Assembly: GCF_030269925.1 (NCBI RefSeq)
Contig: NC_085107.1
Coordinates: 17,424,001 to 17,488,000 of the forward strand
DNA: 64,000 bases
DNA from: Bombyx mori
Lineage: Eukaryota; Arthropoda; Insecta; Lepidoptera; Bombycidae
Direction: 5' to 3'
Shown: one piece after another, positions 56,601 to 64,000 of the stretch
Layout: each line of letters opens with the position of its first letter
Position numbering within the stretch: the first letter of the stretch is position 1
The notes under the pieces: generated by a model
Database searches by the model: none
The model's input: the letters and a program-made list of their open reading frames with translations, nothing else
What the model was told of the DNA's origin: nothing
Translations under genes and position numbers: made by a program

Positions 56601-58719
56601 ATTGAATCGCTGTATTTGTGCTGTTAGCAGACGCTGTATGATTTACGTTCCTTTAAATATAGTTATTTGATGTGTTTTAAGTATGAGAGTGAAATATTGT
56701 CGCTTGTTATGTTGTCTACTACATTTAAGATAAAGTAACCTATATTCTTAAAAACAGAACCCGCTATGTTCTAAAAGAAATCTATATATTAATACGTGAA
56801 GCAAAAACTTTGTATCCTTTTTTACGAAAATTGCGCGGACGGAGGAGTATGAAATTTTCCACACTTATAGAGAATATAGAGAAGAAGTGCACAATGCTAA
56901 TATTTTTTTAAAAATAATGCATAAAAGATACATTAAATTAATAAAGAAAACATTACACACACACACACACATATACTCTTCGTTTATTGTCAAACTGTTG
57001 TTATTGCTTAAAGTCTGCAGTCAAATTGAGAATAGGTTAGTATTGTTTATCTTTAATATTACGAGTATTTGTCTATAGCGTAGCCTTGGCGAAATCTGTA
57101 ACAATAGGACCATAATAATGTTGAAACTTATAATTTCAATTAATTATAGTCGAATTTCGACTACTGCGGTACCACTAGTTACAAATCATTGTTGTTCCCT
57201 GTCAGACTATAAAAAAAAGGAAAGCATAAAAATGGACGTAAAGATTTTGCGTCAACGTCCAATATCCAACTGTCCGGTATAGCAGAGAGCAGACGGAGGC
57301 GTATCTACTCTTCTAAATAGTACTTCTCGCGCCCCAGGAATTTAAAACTACTTCAGCTGGAATTTTATTGCAGTGTCGTTGACATTTTCTTGGGCACTTT
57401 AAACGATTTAAGCTTCCCTTGAAAACGGATTACCATTTTAGCTTTGACAGATGCAATATTCTTTAGTTTCTTCCCTTTAGAACAATTTGTTATTTGTAGT
57501 TCAATTTGTCGGTTCTCGAATGTTAGATTAGATTGAAACTTATATTAAAGGTCTTTTTTTTTTTGAAAAATAACCGTTTTAGTCTTATTTAACAATTAAC
57601 GCAATAAACACGCAGTTCAAAATTAATATATATTTTTTTTATTTTCTATCGATTGGAATAAGTTCAAATACACCAAAATTTTTATCCCTGCCTATTCGCT
57701 GGTAGTCTAAGGGACTATTCCAGATTCTCTCGGATGGGGAGCACCGCAATATTAATCACGATCCAATTGGTTCAGCCATATGAAGACTCAAGTAAAAAAG
57801 AGGACAGGACTTTAGCTTCGATTTAAAATATATTGTGCGCAATATGACTTTTTGGTGAAGTTCACTCGTTTTCGTGATTATCTAATTGCATAGCCCGGAG
57901 GTCTCTCTAATTTTAGCAGGACGGGAGGACGAGCACGGGCTCAGCCAGATGTGATGGGATTTGTGAGCGCTACTGAGGCCATCCACTACCGTATTGGAAT
58001 AGGGACCCGCTGATTAGACACGATAAGTCGGCGGGCCGATGCTTTGAGCTAAGGTTGAATTCGTAACATCTTTACTAGGTATCTCATATGTATGGTATTT
58101 ATGATAAACAAGGCGTAAGATTAAGTAATTCTACTAAGTTTAACAACTATTAGAGGTTCCTAAATTTATATAATATTTGTAGCGTGTGATGCTTCTGGTT
58201 GAAGCAATTTAAATTTAAAATAATTCTGACAATTTCAAAACGTAGTTCTTGATTTAAATCTCTGAACTGCCAATATATTTATTTCATTTCAATGTACATT
58301 TATTCAGTTGTTTTGTTTAATTGAATAATATAATTATCATGTATACAGGAACGATATTAATGTAATCATACGTACATAATTTATTTGATTATTTTAGTGT
58401 AGTTATTCTCGATATAAATTATTTCTTTTATATGTGTAAGATGAAATTTCGAGGGTTTTTACTTCGAAATACGATTCTTCTTCGGCTTTAAAAATTAAAC
58501 AGGAAGAGATATTACTTTATAATGAAATATTATAATAAATGTGATAGTTCTGAGAAAAATTAAATAAACAGTAAGTTAGATCAGAGCTTCAGCAATAGAA
58601 ATCAAAATACAATCGCAGTGTTGTCGTGGTTCCTGACCTGTTCTCCCGGTGCAGGTGAGGGGCGGCTGCATCCCGTCCTGCATCAATCCTGGATTAATGT
58701 TCGTGTAGAATTCTAACAT
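40004..58719 (-). CDS. Lmx1a: LMX1-type LIM-homeodomain transcription factor
   Basis: Coding exons on the minus strand are 58719-58638, 41392-41191, 40944-40328 and 40251-40004. The sum is 1149 nt, or 382 residues plus a stop, with phases 1, 2 and 1 agreeing at each junction. LIM1 uses C42, C45, H63, C66, C69, C72, C89 and D92. LIM2 uses C101, C104, H123, C126, C129, C132, C151 and D154. The homeodomain spans 184-243, with [15 protein letters not shown] holding W231, N234 and R236. A basic/acidic linker with many K, D and E follows. The C-terminus [14 protein letters not shown] closely matches vertebrate LMX1A/B ends, which identifies the subfamily. It is a nuclear DNA-binding regulator of neural and other cell fates (family knowledge). 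Introns are 17,245, 246 and 76 bp. Whether it corresponds to one or the other of the two fly paralogues cannot be told here. Confidence 0.9.
41403..42418. other. Lmx1 intron 1, LIM-proximal part with CpG-rich patch
   Basis: AT-rich except for 41850-42130, which is rich in CG dinucleotides, contains cccctcccaggggcgtgtcc and has no repeat family that I recognise. It could be an intronic regulatory element or an internal promoter. No exon with a usable phase was found in it. Confidence 0.35.
42419..42665 (+). mobile_element. Bm1 SINE, head and middle
   Basis: The tRNA-like head gaagtcgtcggggctaaagg (box A region) and ggtgttcggattccgcag (box B region) are followed by the degenerate body to tatttctgccataaagtag. 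The 3' part is lost. Confidence 0.75.
42782..43308. mobile_element. TA-type MITE A, copy 2, split by element B
   Basis: Same ends and interior as 4677-4955, flanked by TA on both sides. A 250-bp element B (43007-43256) is inserted in its internal T-run. Comparison with the uninterrupted copy 1 gives exact insertion edges. Confidence 0.85.
43007..43256 (+). mobile_element. Helentron-like element B, copy 1
   Basis: 250 bp starting gaagtgaaactt. The complement of this (here aagtttcacatc, one mismatch) lies about 30 bp inside the other end. The last 29 bp contain gtgtgtacactagtacacgc, a stem of about 8 bp with a 4-base loop. It ends cacacaca-like before a T-run. The design is the same as the 371-bp element, but the sequence is unrelated. 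Inserted without a target duplication between T residues of MITE A. Confidence 0.65.
43619..44554 (+). mobile_element. Helentron-like element B, copy 2, interrupted
   Basis: The left part (43619 to about 43706) and right part (about 44393-44554) match copy 1. The inverted repeat pair gaagtgaaactt/aagtttcacttc is perfect here. It is followed by the same tacactagta hairpin and a T-run. The centre is interrupted by a block of three tandem SINE-derived units. Confidence 0.65.
43709..44347 (+). repeat. Three tandem units built on a decayed Bm1 tail
   Basis: Units start at 43709, 43947 and 44159 (about 238, 212 and 190 bp). Each carries aattaacggc, ctgtatgttctgaag or close, gacctcatgtct, a Bm1-like ccacttaat...cacgtggaccgtg, and then gaagaaaagtaccagggtat. 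They are diverged from one another by substitutions and indels. Amplification as a block containing a SINE end plus unique flank is unusual. Confidence 0.75.
44555..46350. other. Lmx1 intron 1, AT-rich stretch
   Basis: Two direct copies of tttacgggc followed by a cactagatggc-like word (about 44998 and 45252) suggest fragments of one repeat. No exon or intact element was recognised. Confidence 0.4.
46353..46540 (+). mobile_element. Bm1 SINE with internal deletion
   Basis: A partial tRNA-like head (gcgatacaacggtgttcaaatc) jumps to the body at gtgtcttgtgagtccgcacg and ctgccgtgaagcagtaatgc. The 3' end is lost. Confidence 0.75.
46640..46880 (+). mobile_element. Retroposon related to 6786-6992, opposite orientation
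   Basis: It shares gagtttctcgccggatcttc with the complement of the blocks at 6.9 and 63 kb, then diverges into ggtctccttcggaggcactc and ends in ataaaaaaaa. A different subfamily of the same tail group. Confidence 0.6.
46881..49400. other. Lmx1 intron 1, AT-rich stretch
   Basis: No exon that could be spliced in phase and no element ends. A slightly GC-richer patch at 48700-48790 repeats ctacggc words. Confidence 0.4.
49405..49690 (-). pseudogene. LINE RT C-terminal relic
   Basis: The minus strand reads [12 protein letters not shown] with a stop, then [15 protein letters not shown]. This matches the final segment of RTE-like or related endonuclease/RT proteins (usually RRGRPKLRW, then EMxxDRxxWKxKxCCADP). 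The apparent 102-codon plus-strand frame at 49314-49622 is the shadow of this relic. Confidence 0.5.
49989..50393. repeat. Lepidopteran-type dispersed repeat, copy 1
   Basis: It begins actagaggtcccgcagtagtc and ends near cacgtattaaaatatagata. An inverted copy is at 56778-57176, with shared blocks gtcgaaattcgactataatt, agcattgtgcacttcttctc and tataagtgtggaaaatttca. I know this as an abundant moth repeat, but its class is not evident. Confidence 0.7.
50640..50880 (+). mobile_element. Bm1 SINE, degenerate
   Basis: From gtgagcccgcacgggtaggt through accgtgaagaagtaatgcat and caagccgggtggtgggcag to accaggtgggccgtaaac and agcaatataaaaaaaa. The head is missing. Confidence 0.8.
50881..52785. other. 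Lmx1 intron 1, AT-rich stretch
   Basis: No exon, RNA gene or element was supported. Confidence 0.4.
52786..52895 (-). mobile_element. LINE 3' tail
   Basis: The plus strand begins with a T-run, tttttattgcctttgtagac, then acggcccacctgatggtaag, ending near gggcagagccaagccctct. Same tail as 32046-32174, inverted. Confidence 0.75.
53585..54092 (-). mobile_element. Full-length Bm1 SINE with 75-base homopolymer tail
   Basis: T-run 53585-53659 on plus (A-tail of 75 on minus), then the full body and an intact tRNA-related head ending at 54092. On minus, box A region gtggcctaacggataagacg and box B ggtgttcgaatcccgc are both present, so it could keep an internal RNA polymerase III promoter. The least degraded Bm1 in the window. 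Confidence 0.92.
54962..55080 (-). mobile_element. Bm1 SINE fragment
   Basis: Plus strand tttttttattgcttggatga, then gccacccactttgagtcatg and cattactgcttcacggca. It carries an internal deletion of the 3' body. Confidence 0.75.
55240..55440 (+). mobile_element. Bm1 SINE fragment, degenerate
   Basis: It reads cactggtggtaggtcatctt, then ttgatgtctatgggctctgg and aacaacaggtggacagtga, ending in caatacaaaaaaata. Headless. Confidence 0.75.
55441..56777. other. Lmx1 intron 1, very AT-rich
   Basis: No exon supported. A short inverted pair (agagaatttcataggtacta with its near complement, about 56383-56440) may be the remains of a small MITE. Confidence 0.4.
56778..57176. repeat. Lepidopteran-type dispersed repeat, copy 2 (inverted)
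   Basis: Inverted relative of 49989-50393. It contains an (AC)n run at 56955-56971 where copy 1 has only a few gtgtg words. Confidence 0.7.
57640..58060. repeat. Probable decayed retroelement fragments
   Basis: GC-richer than the flanks, with ctattcgctggtagtctaag and gggactattccag wording at 57690-57725 and a second block at 57895-58060. No frame can be read, and the assignment rests on style only. Confidence 0.35.
58638..58719 (-). CDS. Lmx1a: Lmx1 first coding exon
   Basis: The minus strand reads [20 protein letters not shown] and then LTCTGRT plus one base, followed by the donor ACAG|GTCAGG. Phase 1 fits exactly the acceptor gtcaacag at 41393 (the first two bases of the next exon complete a Glu codon). 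Vertebrate LMX1 proteins also begin ML(D/E). An in-frame ATG six bases upstream (58723-58725) could add Met-Thr. The GC-rich DNA at 58725-59035 is a likely 5' UTR or promoter. Confidence 0.75.
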
Positions 58720-58725
58720 GGTCAT

Positions 58726-59035
58726 GTGGTATAGGGACTGTGGGACACTTCACGCGCGGAGACGCTCTCGCGCCGACGGTCGACCTCACTGTGACGCGAG
58801 CTTTAAGCCTGACTACAGCACCATAACCCTCACAATGCTGCCGAGGGCCGCGCGACCCGCCAATGGCGACTGCTCACCCGGCCCCGCCTCTCGTCGACGC
58901 CACCTACCTATTATACAGAAAGGGGATATATTTCGCCACTCCGACGAAACGGCGGGCGAATTGTGTTTTTTCGTTTGCCAAAAAAACCGCCGGTCAGACA
59001 GACGGCATAAGCGCAGTCATTATTGAATACTGAAA
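58726..59035 (-). promoter_or_regulatory. CpG-rich region upstream of Lmx1 exon 1
   Basis: A clear rise in GC and CpG against AT-rich surroundings, directly upstream of the Lmx1 start codon. I see no strong TATA box at the right distance. The 102-codon plus-strand frame here (58718-59026) is a by-product of the base composition. Confidence 0.4.
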
Positions 59036-59261
59036 TCGTTGAAAACTGTGTTATTAATTTCGTTTACTCCGCCTCGAGGGAGTCGAGATAAAGTTGAACA
59101 AGTTATCTCGAGCGTTGTCAATCGCAGTCTCTCATTACCGTCAAAATGTTTGTACATTTTTGCATACGTAATTCTTATATCAGACTTATGTTCTAGATAT
59201 CTAGTTTTAATATTATTTTACTGCTTTTCTTTAAATGCAGTATAAATGTATGTTGACCCTT

Positions 59262-59503
59262 TTTTATTGCTTAGAGGGGTGGACGAGCTCACAGCCCGCC
59301 TGGTATTAAGTGGTTACTGGAGCCCATAGACATCTACAACGTAAATGCGCCACCCACCTTGAGATATAAGTTCTAAGGTCTCAGTATAGTTACAACGGCT
59401 GCCCCCACCCTTCAAACCGTAAAGCATTACTGCTTCACGGCAGAAATAGGCGGGGTGGTGGTACCTACCCGAACGGACTCACAAGAGGTCCTAGTAACCT
59501 TGT
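59262..59503 (-). mobile_element. Bm1 SINE, 5'-truncated
   Basis: Plus strand begins ttttttattgcttagagggg, continues through the full Bm1 body and stops at ggactcacaagaggtcctag. Lies just upstream of the Lmx1 promoter region. Confidence 0.88.
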
Positions 59504-60340
59504 GATTCATCTTAATCACTCCCTATTCGACCTGCGAACTTGTACATCTAAAGTACTACCGCGTTAGGAAGTTGTGTTGTATATACCTACTCGTAACGCT
59601 AACAGCCTAAACATGCTTAAAGGGGCTCTGTAGTGTAAGCTTTTGCCGGGCATCGAACCGTGCTTTCGGAAACTTGGTTGAATGCTCAAAGTTATTATGT
59701 TTTCCATTAAGCATTCCTGAGAATTTCGGGTATTAAAGGGCGAGCTTTGCGTATCGTGTTTTAGTTCTTTGAACCGTATGACTTATTGTTATTTAGTTAA
59801 TATAATCGAATGACTTGTACCCATTAGATCTATTTTTGTGAATTGTGTGAAGTTTACGGAATATCGAATGTCTCTCTCTAAGTTTGAGAAGAGTATTATT
59901 TATTTAATTGGAAAAATAGTGGACATAATTTGATCTTTTTCCACGCTTACGTCCTTTGGAAGTTTGTGGTTCAAATGAATATGGAATATCAATAAAACAG
60001 CGGTGACAGAGATGAAAAAATACGATGTTATAAAATTAATTTCTATGTAGAATAGTTAACGAATTAACTATACTATTACTATAATCATAAATATGTATTA
60101 TTACCATTTTGGTAAATTAAATTCTACCTTATTACGTATAACTAAAATTTTGCTACTAAACCTGGTGTACAAAACGGTCGTTGTAAAAACCTGACCGCTA
60201 TCGAACGCAAAAAAAATGTTCAAAAGAATTGCAAATATCATTCGTTTGCAATTTGCAAATATGATGTAGTTTATTTAAAAAAAAAACGACCTAGTAACAA
60301 ATTGTTTATGTCCTATGAAATTTAGTAGTTTAGTAAATGT
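59504..60340. other. AT-rich DNA upstream of Lmx1
   Basis: No gene or element recognised. Confidence 0.4.
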
Positions 60341-60645
60341 ATTTTTTTGGCCGCGTAGGCAACCGAGCATACGTCCCACCTGATGATGAGTGGTTATCGT
60401 CGCTCATGGATGTCAGTAATGCAAGAGGCAGAGCCAACCCTCTGCCTACCGCTTGATACTCACACAAGCCTTGTTTGAAGAAGGACTAGTCATAGCGCTC
60501 GGGAAACACCGTGGAGGGGAGCTTATTCCAAAGCTGGATGGTACGTGGCAAAAAAGATATCTGGAAACGCATTGTGGATGAACGCAGTGGCTCAAGGTAG
60601 TATGGATGAACTCTACTCCCTGTATTTTTAACAACCACCTTAGAA
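60341..60645 (-). pseudogene. LINE RT C-terminus plus 3' tail
   Basis: On minus, the coding end with decayed wording VSRYLFCHVPSSFGISSPP corresponds to the LINE phrase RTVRLWNELPxxVFP just before the protein end. It is followed by the tail seen at 32 and 52 kb (ggcagagccaacc..., cacctgatgatgagtggtta on plus). This ties that tail to a LINE. Confidence 0.6.
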
Positions 60646-61960
60646 TAATACCACTGTCCTACTACCTATTTGTGTCACAATGCATTCGTGCTTTCTGATC
60701 TGAAGCATAAGAGATATATTGAAATTAAGACTAATATCGTACAGTGAGTATTAACTTTATTATATCGTCTAGCCAGTTATAAAAATATGAAGGTATACAA
60801 AACAGGCCTTTTCACTAGCTCTAAGAACGAAAAGGAAAAAAATAAAATCGTAGCGAGCGCATCAGCCACTCTTTGAATTCGAACAGTTCCAAGTTGCACT
60901 CGAAAACACAATGAGTCTTTTCATCGTGTTTATCAAGGCCAAAATCCGTGTTCCATCATCAGCAAAACGAATAAAACGTGTTATTGCTCCGGCGGCAGAG
61001 GAGATACCGCAGGGGCACTGGATAGACTATTGTGCTTCAAGTGGGCCAATTCTCCCATTGAACCCGTACTTGCGCCATCCGCCATGTAAACAACATAGAA
61101 GCGAGAAAAATTTTGAGCAGTTCTGGATGTGGCATTAACTTCGGAATTTGAAAATAATATGTTTTCTACAAATGTCAGATGAATGTACCTATGTATCAAG
61201 TGAATTGTAGAAATCGAAATGTTACTTATTCGTTGTTAAATAGCTGTCCTTGTTTAAATATTTATTTTCAAAGGTTTTCATTGCTACTATAGGCAATACT
61301 TTTAAAGGAAGAAGACGAAAAGAAATTTTTGAATTTTTATGTATTTATGTATGCATATACGTTAAATATCTTACGTATCTAAGAAGTTAAATCGTTAATA
61401 TCACTATTTCACTTCAAGTCTAATTGCAGAATAATCGGTTCCGATTAATTATGTTTTTCTTAAATAAATACATTCACAAATTTTCATCTCAATAAAACAT
61501 ACCGTATCTAATCATTATCAATCCGTTCACATTCACAGAAATTAGATTGTGTTTTCATTGCTCAAACGCAGTGAATAGCACTGCGTGCGTTTTTTGCTCC
61601 ATTGTACGGGTCTCTCCACCACTTTAAGCTGTTCGGTGCAATGATCACGGATGGCCAACCGAGAACTGACGAGTTAAAACGGGTTACCAGATTCTAAACG
61701 TATGTTATACGGGAACTTTTATGATTTCGTAATATTTACTTCATCATGCAAATCTTGTGTTAATATAATGTTGCTTTAGTTTTATCATCGCGTATTTTTG
61801 TTAAACTTTTAACGTGAATGAATTTCTGATAAAATTCTGTTAAAATTGTTTTATGTTAACGAAATTGTGGGCACCTACACTTACGTGCTCACAATATGCC
61901 CTAGAGTCTTTTATTACGAAAATTATACATTGATCAAATAAACCGAAATGGTCTTACTCT
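60646..61960. other. AT-rich DNA without recognised gene
   Basis: A 75-codon frame at 60911-61138 contains no recognisable domain. An 8-bp dyad acgcagtg/cactgcgt lies at 61568-61588. Confidence 0.35.
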
Positions 61961-61962
61961 TT

Positions 61963-62110
61963 TTTTATTGACCTTGTAGACAGACGAACATTCGGCCCAT
62001 CTGGCGGTGAGCGGTTACTGTCGTCCATGGACTTCAGCAATGCTGGGGGCAGAGCCAAGCCGCTGCCTACCGTTAAATACTTTCCACCCCGTTTAAAGAA
62101 GGACATATCA
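61963..62110 (-). mobile_element. LINE 3' tail
   Basis: T-run then attgaccttgtagacagacg, cggcccatctggcggtgag and gggcagagccaagccgctgc on plus. Same family as 32046-32174, opposite strand. Confidence 0.75.
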
Positions 62111-62924
62111 TATTCAGAGTGACACTTATTTTTTTAATTGGTTATGGCTGCTGTTTGTCCAAAAGCCTTTACAGATACGCCTGGATGGATGAGCATGCTC
62201 GAGGAGTCTATTTGAAGGGCTTATTCTGTTTAGACTCGTGGCTATTCCCAGGACCTATGGTCCATATAATCGCTGTTAGACCGTGACTCCTGTGCCATGC
62301 GCCGCGTAACAAATCCTGAATTATCAAATGTACTACATAAATGATGAAATACAGTTTTATAGTCAAATGAATTCAACTAAAACGAGAACAAAGTAAATTA
62401 ATTTGATCTTCGTTCTTTGTTTCAACATTATAATTAACTTCAGTAGTAGTGGATTTTACTCATTCATAATAGTACATTTTTGGTCTTCTTGATACCGATA
62501 AATATAATACGCATTAATATCTAATAAAAATCTCGCTATCACAAAGAAAAACTATGTAGTTGTTTTAATGTATAGAAAAACTCGTAACATTTCAACATTA
62601 AAATGAAAAAAAGTACAATAATATTCCAAAATTAAGAAAAAAAACCGAAGTCAGAATAAATTGTACGGAGACTCTGGTAACACTGTCGAATGAGAACTTG
62701 AATTTTTAAAGAAAATACACTCAACGTCAACTGAACCCGAGTAATACGATTATAATTGTGTTCGGTTATACAAAAGTTGTTTGTATTGCTTACGTTAAAC
62801 TTGAACCCAAGGATAAGGCTTCGCGAACTACTTTAGATTGTCGCGGAATATTCGAAAATCAAGATCCGTGCATCAAGTATCTGCATCTTTTTATAATTAT
62901 TATTGTTTTTTCCTGCTTATGTTG
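62111..62924. other. AT-rich DNA without recognised gene
   Basis: No coding region. 62150-62320 is slightly GC-richer and may be more of the adjacent LINE. Confidence 0.35.
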
Positions 62925-63108
62925 ATAGCCATGAGAGGCTATTTCAGCTTCGCCCTAACATGTAGGTGATCTCACGGGGCTCAAACCGGATTATTGCTAG
63001 TACTGGCCCTGGCAAGAGCAGTGCTTCGCAGAATCTTCAACCGGATCGGAAACGCGACCCACTGAAAAGATCCGGTGAGAAACTCAGTGGGCTGTGTCTG
63101 TGGGTTAA
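62925..63108 (-). mobile_element. Retroposon 3' end, relative of 6786-6992
   Basis: Shares gatcggaaacgcgacccact, gagaaactcagtgggctgtg and ctcacggggctcaaac with the 6.8-kb copy, in the same orientation, and follows a short T-run on plus. Confidence 0.7.
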
Positions 63109-64000
63109 GTATCAGCATCAGCTAGCGTTAGATTATCTGCTATTTTTGTAACGATAACAACTACTATATTTGTTTTAATGTTATCAAAGTAATTATAAAT
63201 TAAATTTTAACGTTTAAATCCTCGAAGGGACTATATATTCTTACTAGACGACTGAAAAGTGAAAGGAGGGTTATGTTTTGTATTATTTTTCGATTATTTG
63301 CTTTCTTTTGCTTCCCGCTGTCGTTTTTATGATTTTTCCTAATAAAATGCTTAGTTTGTATTTATGTTGATTTCTCTGTAAAAATATCACATCAGAATCG
63401 TAGTGAAAAGTAGTGTACTGTTATCTACTCATAATATTTGTTAAACGTTCAACTGTATCTATTAATTAATACTATATCTTCCCCTTTATGATTTTTGCGC
63501 AACATTAAATAGAACATCTTCTGCTTTCATGAAAATTCAAGTCTCGACTCTAGTTAATTTAACAATGTTATGAAATTGCATTGAAAGCTTCACTCAAGTT
63601 TTTGTAACGTATTTAACGAGAACGAATAGACATAAGGTTCGTCAAAATCAATTAAGATCCTACGACTTTAGCATACTTAGATGTGCGATCTCAACAAATG
63701 CAGAATTATATCAACTTTATTGGTAGTACCGTATTATTTTTTGTTAAAAACATGGAATTAGGTATGTTTATTATAGTTTAATTTAACGCTATGTAAAGGA
63801 AGACTGTAGCAATTGTGTGCATCTGATTTTAAAAACAAGATGTATTATAATTGAGTGCTCAAAATTAAATAATATTTTAGAGCGTTTTCTTGGTGGCGTT
63901 TGCCTCTTGGCCAAATATTAAGTACTAGGGTTAAATGTTACCTAACTCAAATTACCTATTTAACAAATCACTTGTCTTAGTTTTCTCCGAAGCATTCAAC
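63109..64000. other. AT-rich DNA without recognised gene
   Basis: No open frame or element ends of note. Confidence 0.4.

Noticed and set aside
60911..61138. 75-codon frame as a gene
   Set aside because: No domain, no codon or context support, and an equally long antisense frame overlaps it.

Overview
This window looks like lepidopteran nuclear DNA, most likely from the silkworm Bombyx mori or a close relative. The host DNA is AT-rich and contains more than ten copies of a tRNA-headed SINE that I recognise as Bm1. It also carries R1-type and RTE-type LINE debris, mariner, hAT, P-like, PIF/Harbinger-like and piggyBac-like elements, and spliced animal genes with GT-AG introns. The species is an inference from repeat content; I ran no search.

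Three host genes can be supported. (1) A single-exon gene on the minus strand (7884-9047) encodes a 387-residue protein with two Tudor-type domains and has a TATA box about 80 bp upstream. (2) A five-exon plus-strand gene (21168-26077) encodes the orthologue of chromatin complexes subunit BAP18, 167 residues. (3) A four-exon minus-strand gene (40004-58719) encodes an LMX1-type LIM-homeodomain transcription factor of 382 residues. Its first coding exon lies 17.2 kb upstream of the LIM exons. BAP18 and Lmx1 converge on an AT-rich intergenic region at 26-40 kb.

Layout. 1-5 kb: AT-rich DNA, then four copies of an identical-length 371-bp element (three head to tail), a 5'-truncated LINE with a 15-bp target duplication, and a TA-flanked MITE. 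5-14 kb: LINE relics (RTE tail, two R1-like 3' ends, one R1-clade RT fragment), the Tudor gene and several MITEs. 14.3-19.9 kb: a decayed Gypsy-type LTR retrotransposon on the minus strand. Its gag is split by a 259-bp MITE. Its pol is split by a 1.6-kb P-like transposon carrying THAP-domain remnants and itself hosting a Bm1 SINE. Its integrase is cut off by a transposase fragment that is in turn fused to a LINE tail. 20-26 kb: BAP18, with a fifth 371-bp element inside a Bm1 upstream of exon 3. 28-38 kb: MITEs, a nearly intact mariner with two nonsense codons, a hAT MITE and SINEs. 40-58.7 kb: Lmx1, whose long first intron holds nested MITEs, a tandemly triplicated SINE-derived block and a Bm1 with a 75-base homopolymer tail. 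59-64 kb: SINE and LINE tails in AT-rich DNA.

The most notable observations are two short element families built like non-autonomous Helentron/Helitron2 elements (asymmetric inverted repeats, a 3' hairpin, insertion in T-runs, and tandem copies in one case), and the P-like element with an exact 8-bp target duplication and THAP exons.
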